NCBI RefSeq assembly: GCF_018130545.1
Contig: NZ_JAFCKF010000006.1
Span: forward strand, 124,001-188,000
Origin: Bradyrhizobium tropiciagri
GTDB taxonomy: Bacteria > Pseudomonadota > Alphaproteobacteria > Rhizobiales > Xanthobacteraceae
Length of the DNA: 64,000 bases
Reading direction: 5' to 3'
Numbering within the stretch: the stretch's first letter is position 1; each line of letters begins with the position of its first letter. The notes beneath the pieces are model-generated. The model was not told where the DNA came from. It was given only the letters and a program-made list of their open reading frames with translations, and did no database searches. The translations under genes and the position numbers were made by a program. This document shows, piece by piece, positions 17,409 to 27,129 of the stretch.

Positions 17409-17425
17409 TTTAGAGAGATTCTTGA
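17409..17425. promoter_or_regulatory. Second Irr-box-like (ICE) palindrome
   Basis: TTTAGAGAGATTCTTGA matches TTTAGAA-N3-TTCTAAA in six of seven left-arm and five of seven right-arm positions. It lies about 229 bases upstream of the receptor start, 117 bases from the nearer site. Motif recognition is from memory of the consensus; binding is not shown. Confidence 0.42.
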
Positions 17426-17567
17426 TGCGATCGCCATCGCGATCGGAGAGATACGTACGCGGTCGCGGTGAATTGTCGCAGAGCGCTGATCAAAAAAGAA
17501 CGGCCAGCAGATTCGCCGGCTTGCGTCCCCTCGCCCATCAGGGCGAAGGGATCCGCGGCAACGGCGA

Positions 17568-19064
17568 TCAGACGCCGGCCATCATCACGTATTTGATCTC
17601 GACATACTCATCCATGCCGTGACGCGAGCCTTCGCGGCCGAGGCCGGATTCCTTGACGCCGCCGAACGGCGCGACCTCGGTCGTGATCAGGCCGGAGTTG
17701 ACGCCGACCATGCCCGACTCCAGCGCTTCGGCGACACGCCAGACGCGGCCGATGTCGCGCGAATAGAAGTAGGAGGCGAGGCCGAATGGCGAGGCGTTGC
17801 ACATCGCGATCACGTCGGCCTCGTCCTTGAAGCGGATCACCGGCGCGAGCGGGCCGAAGGTTTCCTCCTGAGCCACCAGCGCATCCGGCCGCACATCCGA
17901 CAGCACGGTCGGCTCGAAGAAGCTGCGACCAAGCGCCGAGCGCTTGCCGCCGGTCACGATCTTGGCGCCGCCCTTCACGGCGTCGGCAATGTGCCGCTCG
18001 ACCTTTTCGATCGCCTTCATGTTGATCAGCGGTCCCTGGGTCACGCCTTGCTCGGTGCCGTCGCCGATCTTCATCTCGGCGACCTTCTTCGAGAGCTTCT
18101 GCACGAACTGATCGTAGATCTTATCCTGCGCATAGAGGCGGTTGGCGCAGACGCAGGTCTGGCCCATGTTCCGGTACTTGGAGACGATAGCGCCTTCGAC
18201 CGCGGCGTCGATGTCGGCATCGTCGAACACCACGAAGGGCGCGTTGCCGCCGAGCTCGAGGCCGAGCTTCTTCACGCCGACCGATGCTTGCCGATAGAGG
18301 ATCTTGCCGACATTGGTCGAACCCGTGAAGCCGACGAACCGCACCGCCGGATGCTCGCACAGCACCTGGCCGATCGGCGGCGCATCGCCCGTGATGATGT
18401 TGAGCACGCCCTTCGGCACGCCGGCCTTTTCGGCCAGCACTGCCAGCGCGAGCGCGGACAGTGGCGTCTCGTTGGCGGGCTTCAGCACCACGGTGCAGCC
18501 GGCGGCCAGTGCCGGCGATACTTTGCGGGTGATCATCGAGTTCGGGAAATTCCACGGCGTGATGGCGCCGCAGACGCCGATCGGCTGCCGGATCGCGAGC
18601 AGGCGCGCATCCGGACGCTGAGTGGGGATCGTCTCGCCATAGACGCGGCGCGCCTCTTCCGCGAAGAACTCGACATAGGCGGCGCCGATATCGACCTCGC
18701 CGAGCGCTTCCGCCAGCGGCTTGCCCTGCTCGGAGGTCAGGATCAGCGCGAGGTCCTCGCGATTGGCGATGATCAGATCGAACCATTTGCGCAGGATGTT
18801 GGAACGCTGCTTGGCGGTCAGCTTTGCCCAGGCCGGAAACGCGCGCTGCGCGGCCTCGACGGCCCTGGTTGCATCATCGGCGCCCAGCTGCGCGATCTTG
18901 ATCAGCTCCACGCCGGTCGCCGGATTGTTGACGGCGAATTCGGGCGTGCCGACCCAGGCGCCATCGATATAGCTGCGGTCGCGCAGCAGCGACGGGTCCT
19001 TCAGGCGGCTTTCGAGGGACGATGCTGCGGATTGCGTAGCGCGTGCGGCAACGGGCGGGGTCAT
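17568..19064 (-). CDS. gabD: NAD(P)-dependent succinate-semialdehyde dehydrogenase-type aldehyde dehydrogenase
   Basis: 498 residues, normal ALDH length. The catalytic Cys is C304 in GQTCVCANRLY and the general-base Glu is E270 in GLELGGNAPFVVFDDADID; the ITPWNFP cofactor segment and GFTGSTNVGK are also present. The sequence pattern, including C-x-C around the active site and the C-terminal PFGGVKESGLGREGS, is that of GabD (succinate semialdehyde to succinate; GABA catabolism). GabT is not adjacent, so a related semialdehyde such as glutarate semialdehyde is possible. The ATG at 19064 has an AGGAG ribosome site, which rules out the longer upstream reading frame. Confidence 0.88.
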   Translation of the reverse strand: MTPPVAARATQSAASSLESRLKDPSLLRDRSYIDGAWVGTPEFAVNNPATGVELIKIAQLGADDATRAVEAAQRAFPAWAKLTAKQRSNILRKWFDLIIANREDLALILTSEQGKPLAEALGEVDIGAAYVEFFAEEARRVYGETIPTQRPDARLLAIRQPIGVCGAITPWNFPNSMITRKVSPALAAGCTVVLKPANETPLSALALAVLAEKAGVPKGVLNIITGDAPPIGQVLCEHPAVRFVGFTGSTNVGKILYRQASVGVKKLGLELGGNAPFVVFDDADIDAAVEGAIVSKYRNMGQTCVCANRLYAQDKIYDQFVQKLSKKVAEMKIGDGTEQGVTQGPLINMKAIEKVERHIADAVKGGAKIVTGGKRSALGRSFFEPTVLSDVRPDALVAQEETFGPLAPVIRFKDEADVIAMCNASPFGLASYFYSRDIGRVWRVAEALESGMVGVNSGLITTEVAPFGGVKESGLGREGSRHGMDEYVEIKYVMMAGV

Positions 19065-19215
19065 GGCGTTACTCCTGGAATTTCTTTGGGAGGGTATTCG
19101 CCGCCTATATAAGCGGAAAGCCGCCGCGATGCACCGGCGGCGGACGCGACCCTGCTTCAAGCAATACTGAGGGCTGGCGAACGAACTTTCTTCATGCGCC
19201 GGCGCGCGTCCGCGC

Positions 19216-19539
19216 TCAGACCGCCCCGCCCGACATGTAGGCTTCACGACGGCCGATCATGCGCTCGGCCGCTGCCTTGGCATCCGCCTTGGTCGAGGTC
19301 GCGCAGGTCCGGTATTCGAGGTCGGCCTGCGCCCGCGCATCGCGGCGGCCGAACCAGGACTTGGTGCCGGTCTGCAGCAGCGCCAGGGCCTGGGCGACAT
19401 TGTCGACTGCCTCGAACGAGTGCAGCGCGCCGGTACCCGCGTAGCGGACTTCGTAGAGACCTGGGCTGATCGGCGCCTCGATATTCTCGCCGCGGCCCGG
19501 CCGCGGATAGCGCTTCCATTCACTCCATGTCGAAATCAT
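19216..19539 (-). CDS. Conserved-looking hypothetical protein, 107 residues
   Basis: No family recognised with certainty. The reading frame runs MISTWSEWKRYPRPGRGENI, then SPGLYEVRYAGTGALHSFEAVDNVAQALALL and a C-terminal helix rich in Ala, Arg and Lys. It has no signal peptide or membrane segment. The balanced composition (one Cys, Trp/Tyr-containing first half) and frame-typical third-position GC support a real gene rather than a shadow. It lies 150 bases upstream of gabD on the same strand, but far enough away to have its own transcript. Confidence 0.6.
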   Translation of the reverse strand: MISTWSEWKRYPRPGRGENIEAPISPGLYEVRYAGTGALHSFEAVDNVAQALALLQTGTKSWFGRRDARAQADLEYRTCATSTKADAKAAAERMIGRREAYMSGGAV

Positions 19540-19889
19540 TGCTGCGTCCCCGCAAGGCGCGAAATGACGAATCTTTTCGTCAAATCCAGCCTAATTCGCC
19601 GCACCTTTTGTGCAGCGATCTGAATGCGTTAATGCAAAAAAACAGGTACGAAAATCAATCTGCCGATCACGTTACCGTGGCCACCCTCCGGGGTCATCCG
19701 GGCTTGCGCGGAGTCCACCGCAAAATCTGCGCGCGTGGTGAACACCCGCTGGGCCAGGCCATTCCTGCGCTGCCCGCCTTCACGACATCGCGACACATCA
19801 TCTCCGCGCGGGCGCCTTGCGGGAGCGGACAAGCGGGAGGATGATCCCGCCCACTTCAAAACAATAAACCCCACCGGAGGACGCCCCCA
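19540..19889. other. Non-coding region between divergent genes
   Basis: 350 bases between the 107-residue hypothetical and the serine hydrolase. It holds an AT-richer stretch around 19610-19660 (GCAAAAAAACAGGTACG), likely promoter DNA, and a GGAGG ribosome site just before 19890. No RNA gene or repeat was recognised. Confidence 0.5.
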
Positions 19890-21083
19890 ATGCAGAGCAA
19901 GGCTCAGATCGATCAGGTATTGCGGCAGAAGAGCGAGGCAAAGGAGATTCCCGGCGTGGTCGCGGTCGCGGCCACCGGCAAGGACGTGATCTATGAAGGC
20001 GCGTTCGGCAAGCGCGATCTCTCCAAGAGCGATCCGATGACGGCGGACAGCGTGTTCTGGATCGCCTCGATGACAAAAGCGGTGACGTCAGCCGGCGCAA
20101 TGCAGCTGGTCGAGCAGGGCAAGCTGTCGCTCGATGAGCCGATCGGCAAGCTGTTGCCCGATCTCGCCGCGGTCAAGGTGCTCGACGGCTTCGACGCCAA
20201 GGGCGAGCCGCAACTGCGCCCGGCGAAAAAGCCGATCACGCTGCGCCAGCTGATGACCCACACCGCCGGCTTCGCCTACGACATGTGGGACGTCAACCTC
20301 GGCAAATATCTGGAAAAGACCGGCACGCCCGGCATCATCACCTGCCTCAATGCCGCGCTGAAGACGCCGATTATGACCGACCCCGGCACGCGCTGGGAAT
20401 ACGGCACCAATATCGATTTCGTCGGCAAGGCGGTGGAAGCCGCATCCGGCAAGAAGCTCGATGCCTATCTGCGCGACAACATGTTCGCGCCGCTCGGCAT
20501 GAGCGACACCGCCTTCAAGATCTCCGACAACATGCGCAAGCGGCTGGTCGGCATGCATGCGCGCGGCGAGGACGGCACGCTGGCCGCGATCCCGTTCGAG
20601 CTCGAGCAGAACCCTGAATTCCACATGGGTGGCGGCGGCCTGTATTCGACCGCGGCCGACTACCTCAAGTTCTGCCAGATGATCCTCAACAAGGGCAAAG
20701 GCAACGGCAACCAGGTGCTGAAGGCCGAGACCGTCGCGACGATGGGGCAGAACCACATCGGCGAGCTCACCGTCGAGAAGATGCCGACGGCAGCACCGAT
20801 GTACACCAACGACGTCGATCTCTATCCCGACATCGTCAAGAAGTGGGGACTGAGCTTCCTGATCAACACCGCCAAGACGCCGGAAGGCCGCAGCGCCGGC
20901 AGCCTCGCCTGGGCGGGCCTCGCCAACACCTATTACTGGATCGATCCGGCGCGCGACGTCTGCGGCGTGATCCTGACCCAGCTGCTGCCGTTCGCCGACA
21001 AGCACAGCCTGGAAGCCTTCGCGGGCTTCGAGAAGGGCATCTATGCCGGGCTCGACGCCGGCAGCGGACAGCGGGCGGCGTAA
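19890..21083 (+). CDS. Serine hydrolase, family VIII esterase / beta-lactamase type
   Basis: 397 residues. The active-site Ser-x-x-Lys is S60-M-T-K63 in WIASMTKAVTSAG, and the Tyr motif is Y171-G-T-N174 in RWEYGTNIDFVGK. A QLMTHTAGFAYD segment is also typical. No signal peptide is seen, which points to a cytosolic esterase of the EstB/family VIII type rather than a secreted beta-lactamase. The start ATG is preceded by CCGGAGGACG. The gene is followed by a clear hairpin terminator, so it forms a single transcription unit. Substrate unknown. Confidence 0.88.
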   Translation: MQSKAQIDQVLRQKSEAKEIPGVVAVAATGKDVIYEGAFGKRDLSKSDPMTADSVFWIASMTKAVTSAGAMQLVEQGKLSLDEPIGKLLPDLAAVKVLDGFDAKGEPQLRPAKKPITLRQLMTHTAGFAYDMWDVNLGKYLEKTGTPGIITCLNAALKTPIMTDPGTRWEYGTNIDFVGKAVEAASGKKLDAYLRDNMFAPLGMSDTAFKISDNMRKRLVGMHARGEDGTLAAIPFELEQNPEFHMGGGGLYSTAADYLKFCQMILNKGKGNGNQVLKAETVATMGQNHIGELTVEKMPTAAPMYTNDVDLYPDIVKKWGLSFLINTAKTPEGRSAGSLAWAGLANTYYWIDPARDVCGVILTQLLPFADKHSLEAFAGFEKGIYAGLDAGSGQRAA

Positions 21084-21102
21084 GGTTCCAGTCAAGCAAG
21101 GA

Positions 21103-21132
21103 AAATCCCTCCCCTCACGGGGAGGGATTTTT
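21103..21132 (+). terminator. Intrinsic terminator after serine hydrolase
   Basis: AAATCCCTCCCC pairs perfectly with GGGGAGGGATTT around a four-base TCAC loop and continues into a T-run. It sits 19 bases after the stop codon. Confidence 0.85.
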
Positions 21133-21230
21133 CATACCCGCCATAGGTCGGGCCTGTCCGATCGGCGCCAAACGACTAAGATCGCGCAAAAAAGTGCGAC
21201 GACACGAACACGACCACGAGGAGGACGATC

Positions 21231-22931
21231 TTGGCACCCACACCTGAGGCAGACAGCTATGTCTGCGGCATTTCCGATACGCCGCTGCTCGGCGAAACCA
21301 TCGGCCGCAGCCTCGACTGCGCACGCGCGCGCTGGGGCGACCGCGAGGCGCTGGTGTCGCCCAGCCACAATGTGCGCTGGACCTGGAACGATTTCGCCGA
21401 GCGGGTCGAGGCGGTGGCAGCAGGCTTCCTCGCACTCGGGCTGCAACGCGGCGAGCGGATCGGCATCTGGTCGCTGAACCGGCCGGAATGGACGCTGACG
21501 CAATTCGCCGCCGCAAAAGCCGGACTGATCCTCGTCACCATCAACCCGGCGTATCGCCTGAGCGAGCTCGAATTCGCGCTGCGCAAGGTCGGCTGCGCCG
21601 CGATCGTGACCGCGACCGCGTTCAAGACCTCGGCCTATATGGAGATGATCAACACGCTGCTACCGGAGCTTGCGAGTTCGGAGCCCGGCCAATTGCGATC
21701 GGCGCGGCTACCGCAATTGCGCGCCGTGATCCAGATCGGCGGACCGGCAGCGCCGGGCACGATACCATTCGAGCAGGTCGCGCAGATGGGCGGCGAGCGC
21801 CACCGCGAGCAGCTTGCGGCGCTCGGCGACAGCCTGCAATTCGACGATCCCGTCAATATTCAATTCACCAGCGGCACCACCGGCTCGCCCAAGGGCGTGA
21901 CGCTGACCCATCACAACATCCTCAACAACGGCTATTTCACTGGCCGCGCAATGCGCCTGACCGAGCAGGACCGCATCTGCATTCCGGTGCCGCTCTATCA
22001 CTGCTTCGGCATGGTGATGGGCAACCTCGCTTCGGTCACGCTCGGCACCACGATGGTCTATCCCGGCGAGGGTTTTGATCCCTTGGCGACGCTGACCACG
22101 GTCGCGCAGGAGAAATGCACGACGCTGTATGGCGTGCCGACCATGTTCATCGCCGAGCTCGACCATCCGGAATTTTCCCGCTTCGACCTGTCGTCGCTGC
22201 GCACCGGCATCATGGCCGGCGCGCCCTGCCCGATCGAGGTGATGAAGCGCGTCAACACCGAGATGAACATGCGCGAGGTGACGATCGCCTACGGCATGAC
22301 TGAGACCAGTCCGGTGAGCTTCCAGAGCGCGACCGACGATCCGCTGGAGCGCCGTGTCTCCACCGTCGGCCGCATCCATCCGCATGTCGAGGTCAAGGTG
22401 GTCGATCTCGACGGCAAGGTGGTGCCGCGCGGCGAACGCGGCGAGCTCTGCACCCGCGGCTACAGCATCATGCTCGGCTATTGGGACGAGAAGGAAAAGA
22501 CATCAGACGTGCTCGACGCCAATGGCTGGATGCACACCGGCGATCTCGCCGTGATCGACGACGGAGGCTATTGCAACATCGTCGGCCGCATCAAGGACAT
22601 GGTGATCCGCGGCGGCGAGAACCTGTATCCCCGCGAGATCGAGGAATTCCTCTATCGTCATCCGAAGATCCAGGACGTCCAGATCTTCGGCGTTGCCGAC
22701 AGCCGTTATGGCGAAGAGCTGTGCGCCTGGGTCAGGGTCAGGCAGGGCGAGACGCTGACCGCAGACGAGGTGCGCGCGTTCTGCCAGGGCCAGATCGCCC
22801 ACAACAAGATCCCGCGCTATGTCGAGTTCGTCGACGAATTCCCGATGACGGTGACAGGGAAAATCCAGAAGTTCGTGATGCGCGACGCGGTGGAGAAGCG
22901 GCTGGGATTGAAGGCGGCGAAGACGGCGTGA
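21231..22931 (+). CDS. Acyl-CoA ligase (AMP-binding family)
   Basis: 566 residues of the ANL superfamily. The ATP/AMP signature is visible as [20 protein letters not shown], with later [12 protein letters not shown]-type ([16 protein letters not shown]), [13 protein letters not shown] and [20 protein letters not shown] motifs and a C-terminal [15 protein letters not shown] containing the catalytic Lys. It activates a fatty or aromatic acid to its CoA thioester in the cytosol; chain length cannot be read. The start is a TTG, chosen because GAGGAGGA lies six bases upstream and the family N-terminus fits. No partner gene is adjacent. Confidence 0.9.
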   Translation: MAPTPEADSYVCGISDTPLLGETIGRSLDCARARWGDREALVSPSHNVRWTWNDFAERVEAVAAGFLALGLQRGERIGIWSLNRPEWTLTQFAAAKAGLILVTINPAYRLSELEFALRKVGCAAIVTATAFKTSAYMEMINTLLPELASSEPGQLRSARLPQLRAVIQIGGPAAPGTIPFEQVAQMGGERHREQLAALGDSLQFDDPVNIQFTSGTTGSPKGVTLTHHNILNNGYFTGRAMRLTEQDRICIPVPLYHCFGMVMGNLASVTLGTTMVYPGEGFDPLATLTTVAQEKCTTLYGVPTMFIAELDHPEFSRFDLSSLRTGIMAGAPCPIEVMKRVNTEMNMREVTIAYGMTETSPVSFQSATDDPLERRVSTVGRIHPHVEVKVVDLDGKVVPRGERGELCTRGYSIMLGYWDEKEKTSDVLDANGWMHTGDLAVIDDGGYCNIVGRIKDMVIRGGENLYPREIEEFLYRHPKIQDVQIFGVADSRYGEELCAWVRVRQGETLTADEVRAFCQGQIAHNKIPRYVEFVDEFPMTVTGKIQKFVMRDAVEKRLGLKAAKTA

Positions 22932-22936
22932 TGCTT

Positions 22937-23085
22937 CCCCCCTCTCCCCGTCCTTCACGGGGAGAGGGTTGGGGTGAGGGGCTGCCTCCGCAAAAAAGAT
23001 TGAGCTGAGTACGCGGAGACTCCCCCTCACCCGGATCGCATCTGGCGATGCGATCCGGCCTCTCCCCGCAAGCGGGGCGAGGCAG
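22937..23085. repeat. C/T-rich palindromic repeat, family 4, second large copy
   Basis: CCCTCTCCCCGTC and CACGGGGAGAGGG form the first hairpin, followed by TTGGGGTGAGGGG; the right half has CCCCCTCACCCGGATC, a CGCATCTGGCGATGCG hairpin and CCTCTCCCCGCAAGCGGGG. The arrangement mirrors 4082-4262. It lies between the convergent ligase and kinase genes. Confidence 0.7.
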
Positions 23086-23093
23086 GAAGAGCC

Positions 23094-24095
23094 TTAAACC
23101 AACAGCCCCTTTTGCTTCGCCAGATCCTTCAGCGACACCAGCGGCCGGGCGCCGATGTGCTGGATCACTTCGGCGGCAGCGAGCGCGCCGAGGCGGCCGG
23201 CATTCTCGTGGCCGACATTGCGCACCAGGCCGACCAGGAAGCCGGCGGCGAACAAATCGCCGGCGCCGGTGGTGTCGACCAGCTTGTCGATCGGCGAGGC
23301 CGGCGCCGATGTGACGTCATTCCCCGAGATCACGACGCAGCCTTTCTCGCTGCGGGTGACGACGCCGAGCTTGGTGTCCTTGCCGTACTGCTTCAGCGCG
23401 GTGTCGAAATCGGAGGTCTGGTACAGCGAGTGCAGCTCGGACTCGTTGGCGAACACGAGGTCGACAATGCCCTTGCGCATCAGATCGAGGAATTCGTCGC
23501 GGTAGCGATCGACGCAGAACGAGTCCGACAGCGTCAGCGCGACCTGGCGGCCCGCGCCGTGCGCGATCGTGGCCGCCTTCACGAAGGCGTCCTTGGCGTT
23601 CTTCGGATCCCAGAGATAGCCCTCGAGATAGATGATGCTGGCGGCGGCGATCTGGGCCGGATCGATATCGTCGGGGGTCAGGTCCTGCGCGGCGCCGAGA
23701 TAGGTGTTCATGGTGCGCTCGCCGTCCGGCGTCACCAGGATGTAGCAGCAGCCGGTGGCCGGGCCGGCCTTGGCCGGTGCGGTGTCGAAGCTCACGCCGG
23801 CGGCGCGGATGTCGTGGACGTAAAGCTTGCCGATCTGGTCGTCCTTGACCTTGCCGACATAGGCGGCACGGGCGCCGAGATTGCCGACGCCGACGATGGT
23901 GTTCGCGGCCGAGCCGCCCGACACCTTGGTCGCCACGCCCATGTCGCTATAGATCGCGCTGGCACGCGCCTCGTCGATCAGCTGCATCGAGCCCTTGGTC
24001 ATGCCGTGACGGCCGAGGAATCCCTCGTCGGTCTGCACCAGCATGTCGAAGATCGCGTTTCCGATCCCGAGAACGTCATATTTTGCGTCAGCCAT
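23094..24095 (-). CDS. PfkB-family sugar kinase, adenosine-kinase-like
   Basis: 333 residues, ribokinase fold. The C-terminal PfkB signature DTTGAGDLFAAGFLVGL carries the catalytic Asp and anion hole; the N-terminal part has GNAIFDMLVQTDE and KVSGGSAANTIVGVGNLGARAAYVG. Overall length and the early VLGIGNAIFDMLV pattern resemble adenosine kinase / inosine-type kinases of alphaproteobacteria, but the exact sugar or nucleoside is an inference. Cytosolic. The ATG at 24095 is used instead of an upstream extension because the family begins there. Single-gene unit. Confidence 0.87.
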   Translation of the reverse strand: MADAKYDVLGIGNAIFDMLVQTDEGFLGRHGMTKGSMQLIDEARASAIYSDMGVATKVSGGSAANTIVGVGNLGARAAYVGKVKDDQIGKLYVHDIRAAGVSFDTAPAKAGPATGCCYILVTPDGERTMNTYLGAAQDLTPDDIDPAQIAAASIIYLEGYLWDPKNAKDAFVKAATIAHGAGRQVALTLSDSFCVDRYRDEFLDLMRKGIVDLVFANESELHSLYQTSDFDTALKQYGKDTKLGVVTRSEKGCVVISGNDVTSAPASPIDKLVDTTGAGDLFAAGFLVGLVRNVGHENAGRLGALAAAEVIQHIGARPLVSLKDLAKQKGLLV

Positions 24096-24178
24096 AGACC
24101 TGCCCTGTGTTAACGCCACCCAACAAGAGCCGCGACCTATCACGTTAGGCCTTGGGGCAGCAAGGGAAGCTCTACGTT

Positions 24179-24283
24179 CCGTCATCCTGAGGAGCGCGGA
24201 ACGCGCGTCTCGAAGGATATACGGCCCCGACTATGGCCGATTCATCCTTCGAGGCTCGCTGCGCTCGCACCTCAGGATGACGG
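24179..24283. repeat. Palindromic repeat family 2, copy B
   Basis: About 105 bases with inverted ends CCGTCATCCTGAGGAGCG and CACCTCAGGATGACGG and inner CGTCTCGAAGG / CCTTCGAGGC blocks. It lies between the divergent kinase and murJ genes. Confidence 0.85.
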
Positions 24284-24335
24284 GTTTAGTAGAGCGGGCG
24301 CTGGCAGCAAGGCACGCTACTGCTATACAGACCCG

Positions 24336-25871
24336 ATGTTCCGCTCCTTCCTCACCGTCTCCTCGGGAACGCTGGCCTCGCGACTCCTCGGTTTCGTGCG
24401 CGATTCCGTGATCGCGGCGCTGCTTGGCGCCGGACCGGTGGCGGATGCTTTTCTGGCGGCATTCCAGCTTGTGAATGTTGTACGACGGCTCTTGTCCGAG
24501 GGCGGGCTGAATGCGGCCCTGGTGCCGGCCTGGCTCAGGGTTCGCGACGGCGATGGCGAAGCGGCGGCGCGGGCGTTTGCCGGCCGCGTGCTCGGCACCG
24601 TCAGTGCCGCCGTGATCGCGGCCGCGCTCGTGATCGGCTTCGCGATGCCGCTGGTGATCGCCGCAATCGCGCCGGGCTTCGTCGGCCGCGAGACACTGCA
24701 ACTCGCCGTCGACAACGCAAGACTGATGCTGCCGTATCTGGCCTTCGCCGGTCCGGTCACCGTGATGATGGCGCTGCTCAACGCGCAGGGACGCTTCACG
24801 TTGACCGCGTTCTCGCCGCTGCTGTTCAACATCGCGCTGATCGCGGTGATGGCCGTGCTGCTGGCGCGGCAACAGGAGCCGGTGCAGGCCGCGCTGGTGA
24901 TGGCGGCGACGATCGGCGTCGCCGGCTTCCTGCAACTGTCGATGCTGGCGCTGCGCGGCGCAAAACTCGCGGCGCCGCTGCGCATCTCCTTCGATCCCGA
25001 GATGCGCGGCTTTCTCGGCCGCGCGGTCCCCGGCATGGTCGCGAGCAGCGCGCCACAATGGCTGATGGTGGCGGGCGCGGTGATCGCATCGACCTCGCCG
25101 TCGGCGGTGTCCTGGCTCTATTTCGCCAACCGCCTGCTCGAGCTGCCGCTCGGCATCGTCGGTGTCGCGATGGGCACCGTGCTGATCCCGGAGATGACGC
25201 GCGCGGTGCGCAGCGGCGAACACATCGCAATCGCGCATGCGGAATCGCGCGGGCTTGAGCTCGCGGTCGGGCTGGCGCTACCGGCCACGCTCGGCCTGAT
25301 GGTGCTGAGCGGGCCGATCGTGCGGATGCTGTTCGAGCACGGCGCGTTCACCGCGGAGGATTCCGCGGCCACCGCGCAGGCCCTGATCTGGCTGACGCTG
25401 GCGCTACCGGCGCATGTGCTGGTGAAGGCGCTGTCGCCGGCATTCTTTGCGCGCGAGGACACGATGACGCCGCTGTTGGCGACGCTGAAGGCCATCGTGG
25501 TGGCGATCGCGGCGGCCTTCCTGCTCGGCCATATCTTCGGCGCCAGTGGCATTGCCGCCGGCATTGCGCTCGGCGCCTGGAGCAATGCGCTGGCGCTGAT
25601 CCGCAAGGGCGCCGCGACCTTCGGCTTTTCGATCGATCCCGACGCGCGCCGCCGGCTGCCCCGCATCCTGGCTGCGGCGCTCGCGATGGGAGCCCTGCTC
25701 TGGCTCGCAGAGGGCGCCCTCCCCACGGCAGCACACGGTTTGGTGCAGGCGGCCTCCCTGCTCGTGCTGATCGCGGCCGGCATCGCCGGTTACGGGCTCC
25801 TGTTGCAGCTTTTCGGCGTCACCGGCTGGCGCGAGGCGGTTAACGCCGTCAGGCAAAGACGCGCCGCCTGA
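24336..25871 (+). CDS. murJ: Lipid II flippase
   Basis: 511 residues with about 14 hydrophobic segments, the MurJ/MviN layout in the MOP exporter superfamily. The N-terminus FLTVSSGTLASRLLGFVRDSVIAALLGAGPVADAF is diagnostic, followed by FRRLLSEGGLNAAL-type sequence (VVRRLLSEGGLNAALVPAW). MurJ moves lipid II across the inner membrane for peptidoglycan synthesis and is normally essential. The next gene, trpS, starts 65 bases downstream on the same strand, and the two are plausibly cotranscribed, as in several alphaproteobacteria. Confidence 0.95.
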   Translation: MFRSFLTVSSGTLASRLLGFVRDSVIAALLGAGPVADAFLAAFQLVNVVRRLLSEGGLNAALVPAWLRVRDGDGEAAARAFAGRVLGTVSAAVIAAALVIGFAMPLVIAAIAPGFVGRETLQLAVDNARLMLPYLAFAGPVTVMMALLNAQGRFTLTAFSPLLFNIALIAVMAVLLARQQEPVQAALVMAATIGVAGFLQLSMLALRGAKLAAPLRISFDPEMRGFLGRAVPGMVASSAPQWLMVAGAVIASTSPSAVSWLYFANRLLELPLGIVGVAMGTVLIPEMTRAVRSGEHIAIAHAESRGLELAVGLALPATLGLMVLSGPIVRMLFEHGAFTAEDSAATAQALIWLTLALPAHVLVKALSPAFFAREDTMTPLLATLKAIVVAIAAAFLLGHIFGASGIAAGIALGAWSNALALIRKGAATFGFSIDPDARRRLPRILAAALAMGALLWLAEGALPTAAHGLVQAASLLVLIAAGIAGYGLLLQLFGVTGWREAVNAVRQRRAA

Positions 25872-25936
25872 CTTGCGCACGCGGGGCTTAAGTGGCAAAC
25901 GAGCCCGCAAAAGCGGCCATTTCCGGGAATTAGACC

Positions 25937-26989
25937 ATGGCGTTCGTTGAACGGGTTTTCTCAGGCGTCCAGCCGACGGGCAATTTGCACCTCGGCAACT
26001 ACCTCGGCGCCATCGTCAACTTCGTGAAGATGCAGCAGACCCATAACTGCATCTATTGCGTCGTCGACATGCACGCGATCACGCAGGGCGTCGACGTCTG
26101 GGGCGGCCCAGCCGAGCTCGCGCGCAACACCCGCGAGGTGACCGCGGCCTTCATCGCCGCCGGCATCGATCCAAGGAAACACATCGTGTTCAATCAGAGC
26201 CAGGTTGCCGGCCATGCCGAGCTGACCTGGATCTTCAACTGCGTGGCCCGCGTCGGCTGGCTCAGCCGGATGACCCAGTTCAAGGAGAAGGCGGGCAAGG
26301 ACCGCGAGAACGCCTCGGTCGGTCTCTACGACTATCCAGTGCTGATGGCGGCCGACATCCTGCTGTACCGCGCCACCCACGTGCCGGTCGGCGAGGACCA
26401 GAAGCAGCATCTGGAGCTGTCGCGCGACATCGCGCAGAAGTTCAACAACGACTTCGGCGATTCGATCCGCGCCCACGGCTTCAATGAAGGCCTCTATTTT
26501 CCGCAGCCGGAGCCGTTCATCACGGGCCCGGCGACGCGGGTGATGAGCCTGCGCGACGGCACCAAGAAGATGTCGAAGTCGGATGCGTCAGACAATTCGC
26601 GCATCAACCTCACCGACGACGCCGAGACCATCGCGCAGAAGATTCGCAAGGCGAAGACCGATCCGGAGCCGCTGCCGTCGGAGGAGAAAGGCCTGGAGCC
26701 CCGCCCCGAAGCCGACAATCTGGTCGGCATCTACGCGGCGCTCGCCGACATCTCCAAGCAGGAGGTGCTCAACCAGTTCGGTGGCGGGCAGTTCTCCAGC
26801 TTCAAGAACGCGCTGGTCGAGCTGTGCGTTGCGAAACTGGCGCCGATCGCCGGTGAGATGAAGCGGCTGGTTGCCGATCCCGGTCATGTCGACGCGATCC
26901 TGGCCGACGGCGCCGATCGTGCGCGGGTCATCGCCGACGAGACCATGCGCATGACCAAGGACATCGTCGGCTTCATCTGCCCGCGCTGA
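25937..26989 (+). CDS. trpS: Tryptophanyl-tRNA synthetase
   Basis: 350 residues, class I aminoacyl-tRNA synthetase that charges tRNA-Trp. The HIGH-type motif is [13 protein letters not shown] at residues ~14-26, and the KMSKS loop is visible as [13 protein letters not shown]. Length is normal for bacterial TrpRS. It follows murJ closely and ends just before a CTCCCTCTCCCC / GGGGAGGGAG hairpin at about 27010-27036. Confidence 0.97.
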   Translation: MAFVERVFSGVQPTGNLHLGNYLGAIVNFVKMQQTHNCIYCVVDMHAITQGVDVWGGPAELARNTREVTAAFIAAGIDPRKHIVFNQSQVAGHAELTWIFNCVARVGWLSRMTQFKEKAGKDRENASVGLYDYPVLMAADILLYRATHVPVGEDQKQHLELSRDIAQKFNNDFGDSIRAHGFNEGLYFPQPEPFITGPATRVMSLRDGTKKMSKSDASDNSRINLTDDAETIAQKIRKAKTDPEPLPSEEKGLEPRPEADNLVGIYAALADISKQEVLNQFGGGQFSSFKNALVELCVAKLAPIAGEMKRLVADPGHVDAILADGADRARVIADETMRMTKDIVGFICPR

Positions 26990-27009
26990 TACCACCGGCA
27001 GACCTGCGC

Positions 27010-27036
27010 GCTCCCTCTCCCCAACGGGGAGGGAGT
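27010..27036 (+). terminator. Hairpin after trpS
   Basis: GCTCCCTCTCCCC pairs with CGGGGAGGGAGT across an AA loop with one bulge. It is 20 bases after the stop and lacks a T-run; sequence resembles the family 4 repeat hairpins. Confidence 0.45.
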
Positions 27037-27057
27037 ATGGCAGCATGGGTCTCGTTT

Positions 27058-27106
27058 GAGCATGATCTTTTCGGAACGCCGCTGCACACTTTTCCGGATC
27101 ATGCTT
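27058..27106. repeat. Short palindromic repeat family 3, copy B
   Basis: GAGCATGATCTTTTCGG at the left and TTTTCCGGATCATGCTT at the right, with CGCCGCTGCACAC between. It lies 24 bases before the universal stress protein start codon. Confidence 0.85.
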
Positions 27107-27129
27107 GTTGGTTCAGCACCGGGACATGC

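Larger units (their letters stand above)
17181..17567. other. Non-coding region upstream of the TonB receptor
   Basis: 387 bases without a recognisable gene between the receptor start and the aldehyde dehydrogenase stop (both genes on the minus strand). It contains two Irr-box-like motifs (annotated separately) and a CCCTCGCCCATCAGGGCGAAGGG hairpin at about 17527-17549 downstream of the dehydrogenase, which could end its transcript. Confidence 0.6.

Noticed and set aside
27037-27129. N-terminal extension of the universal stress protein
   Set aside because: It is translated repeat family 3 copy B; the ATG at 27130 is the likely start.
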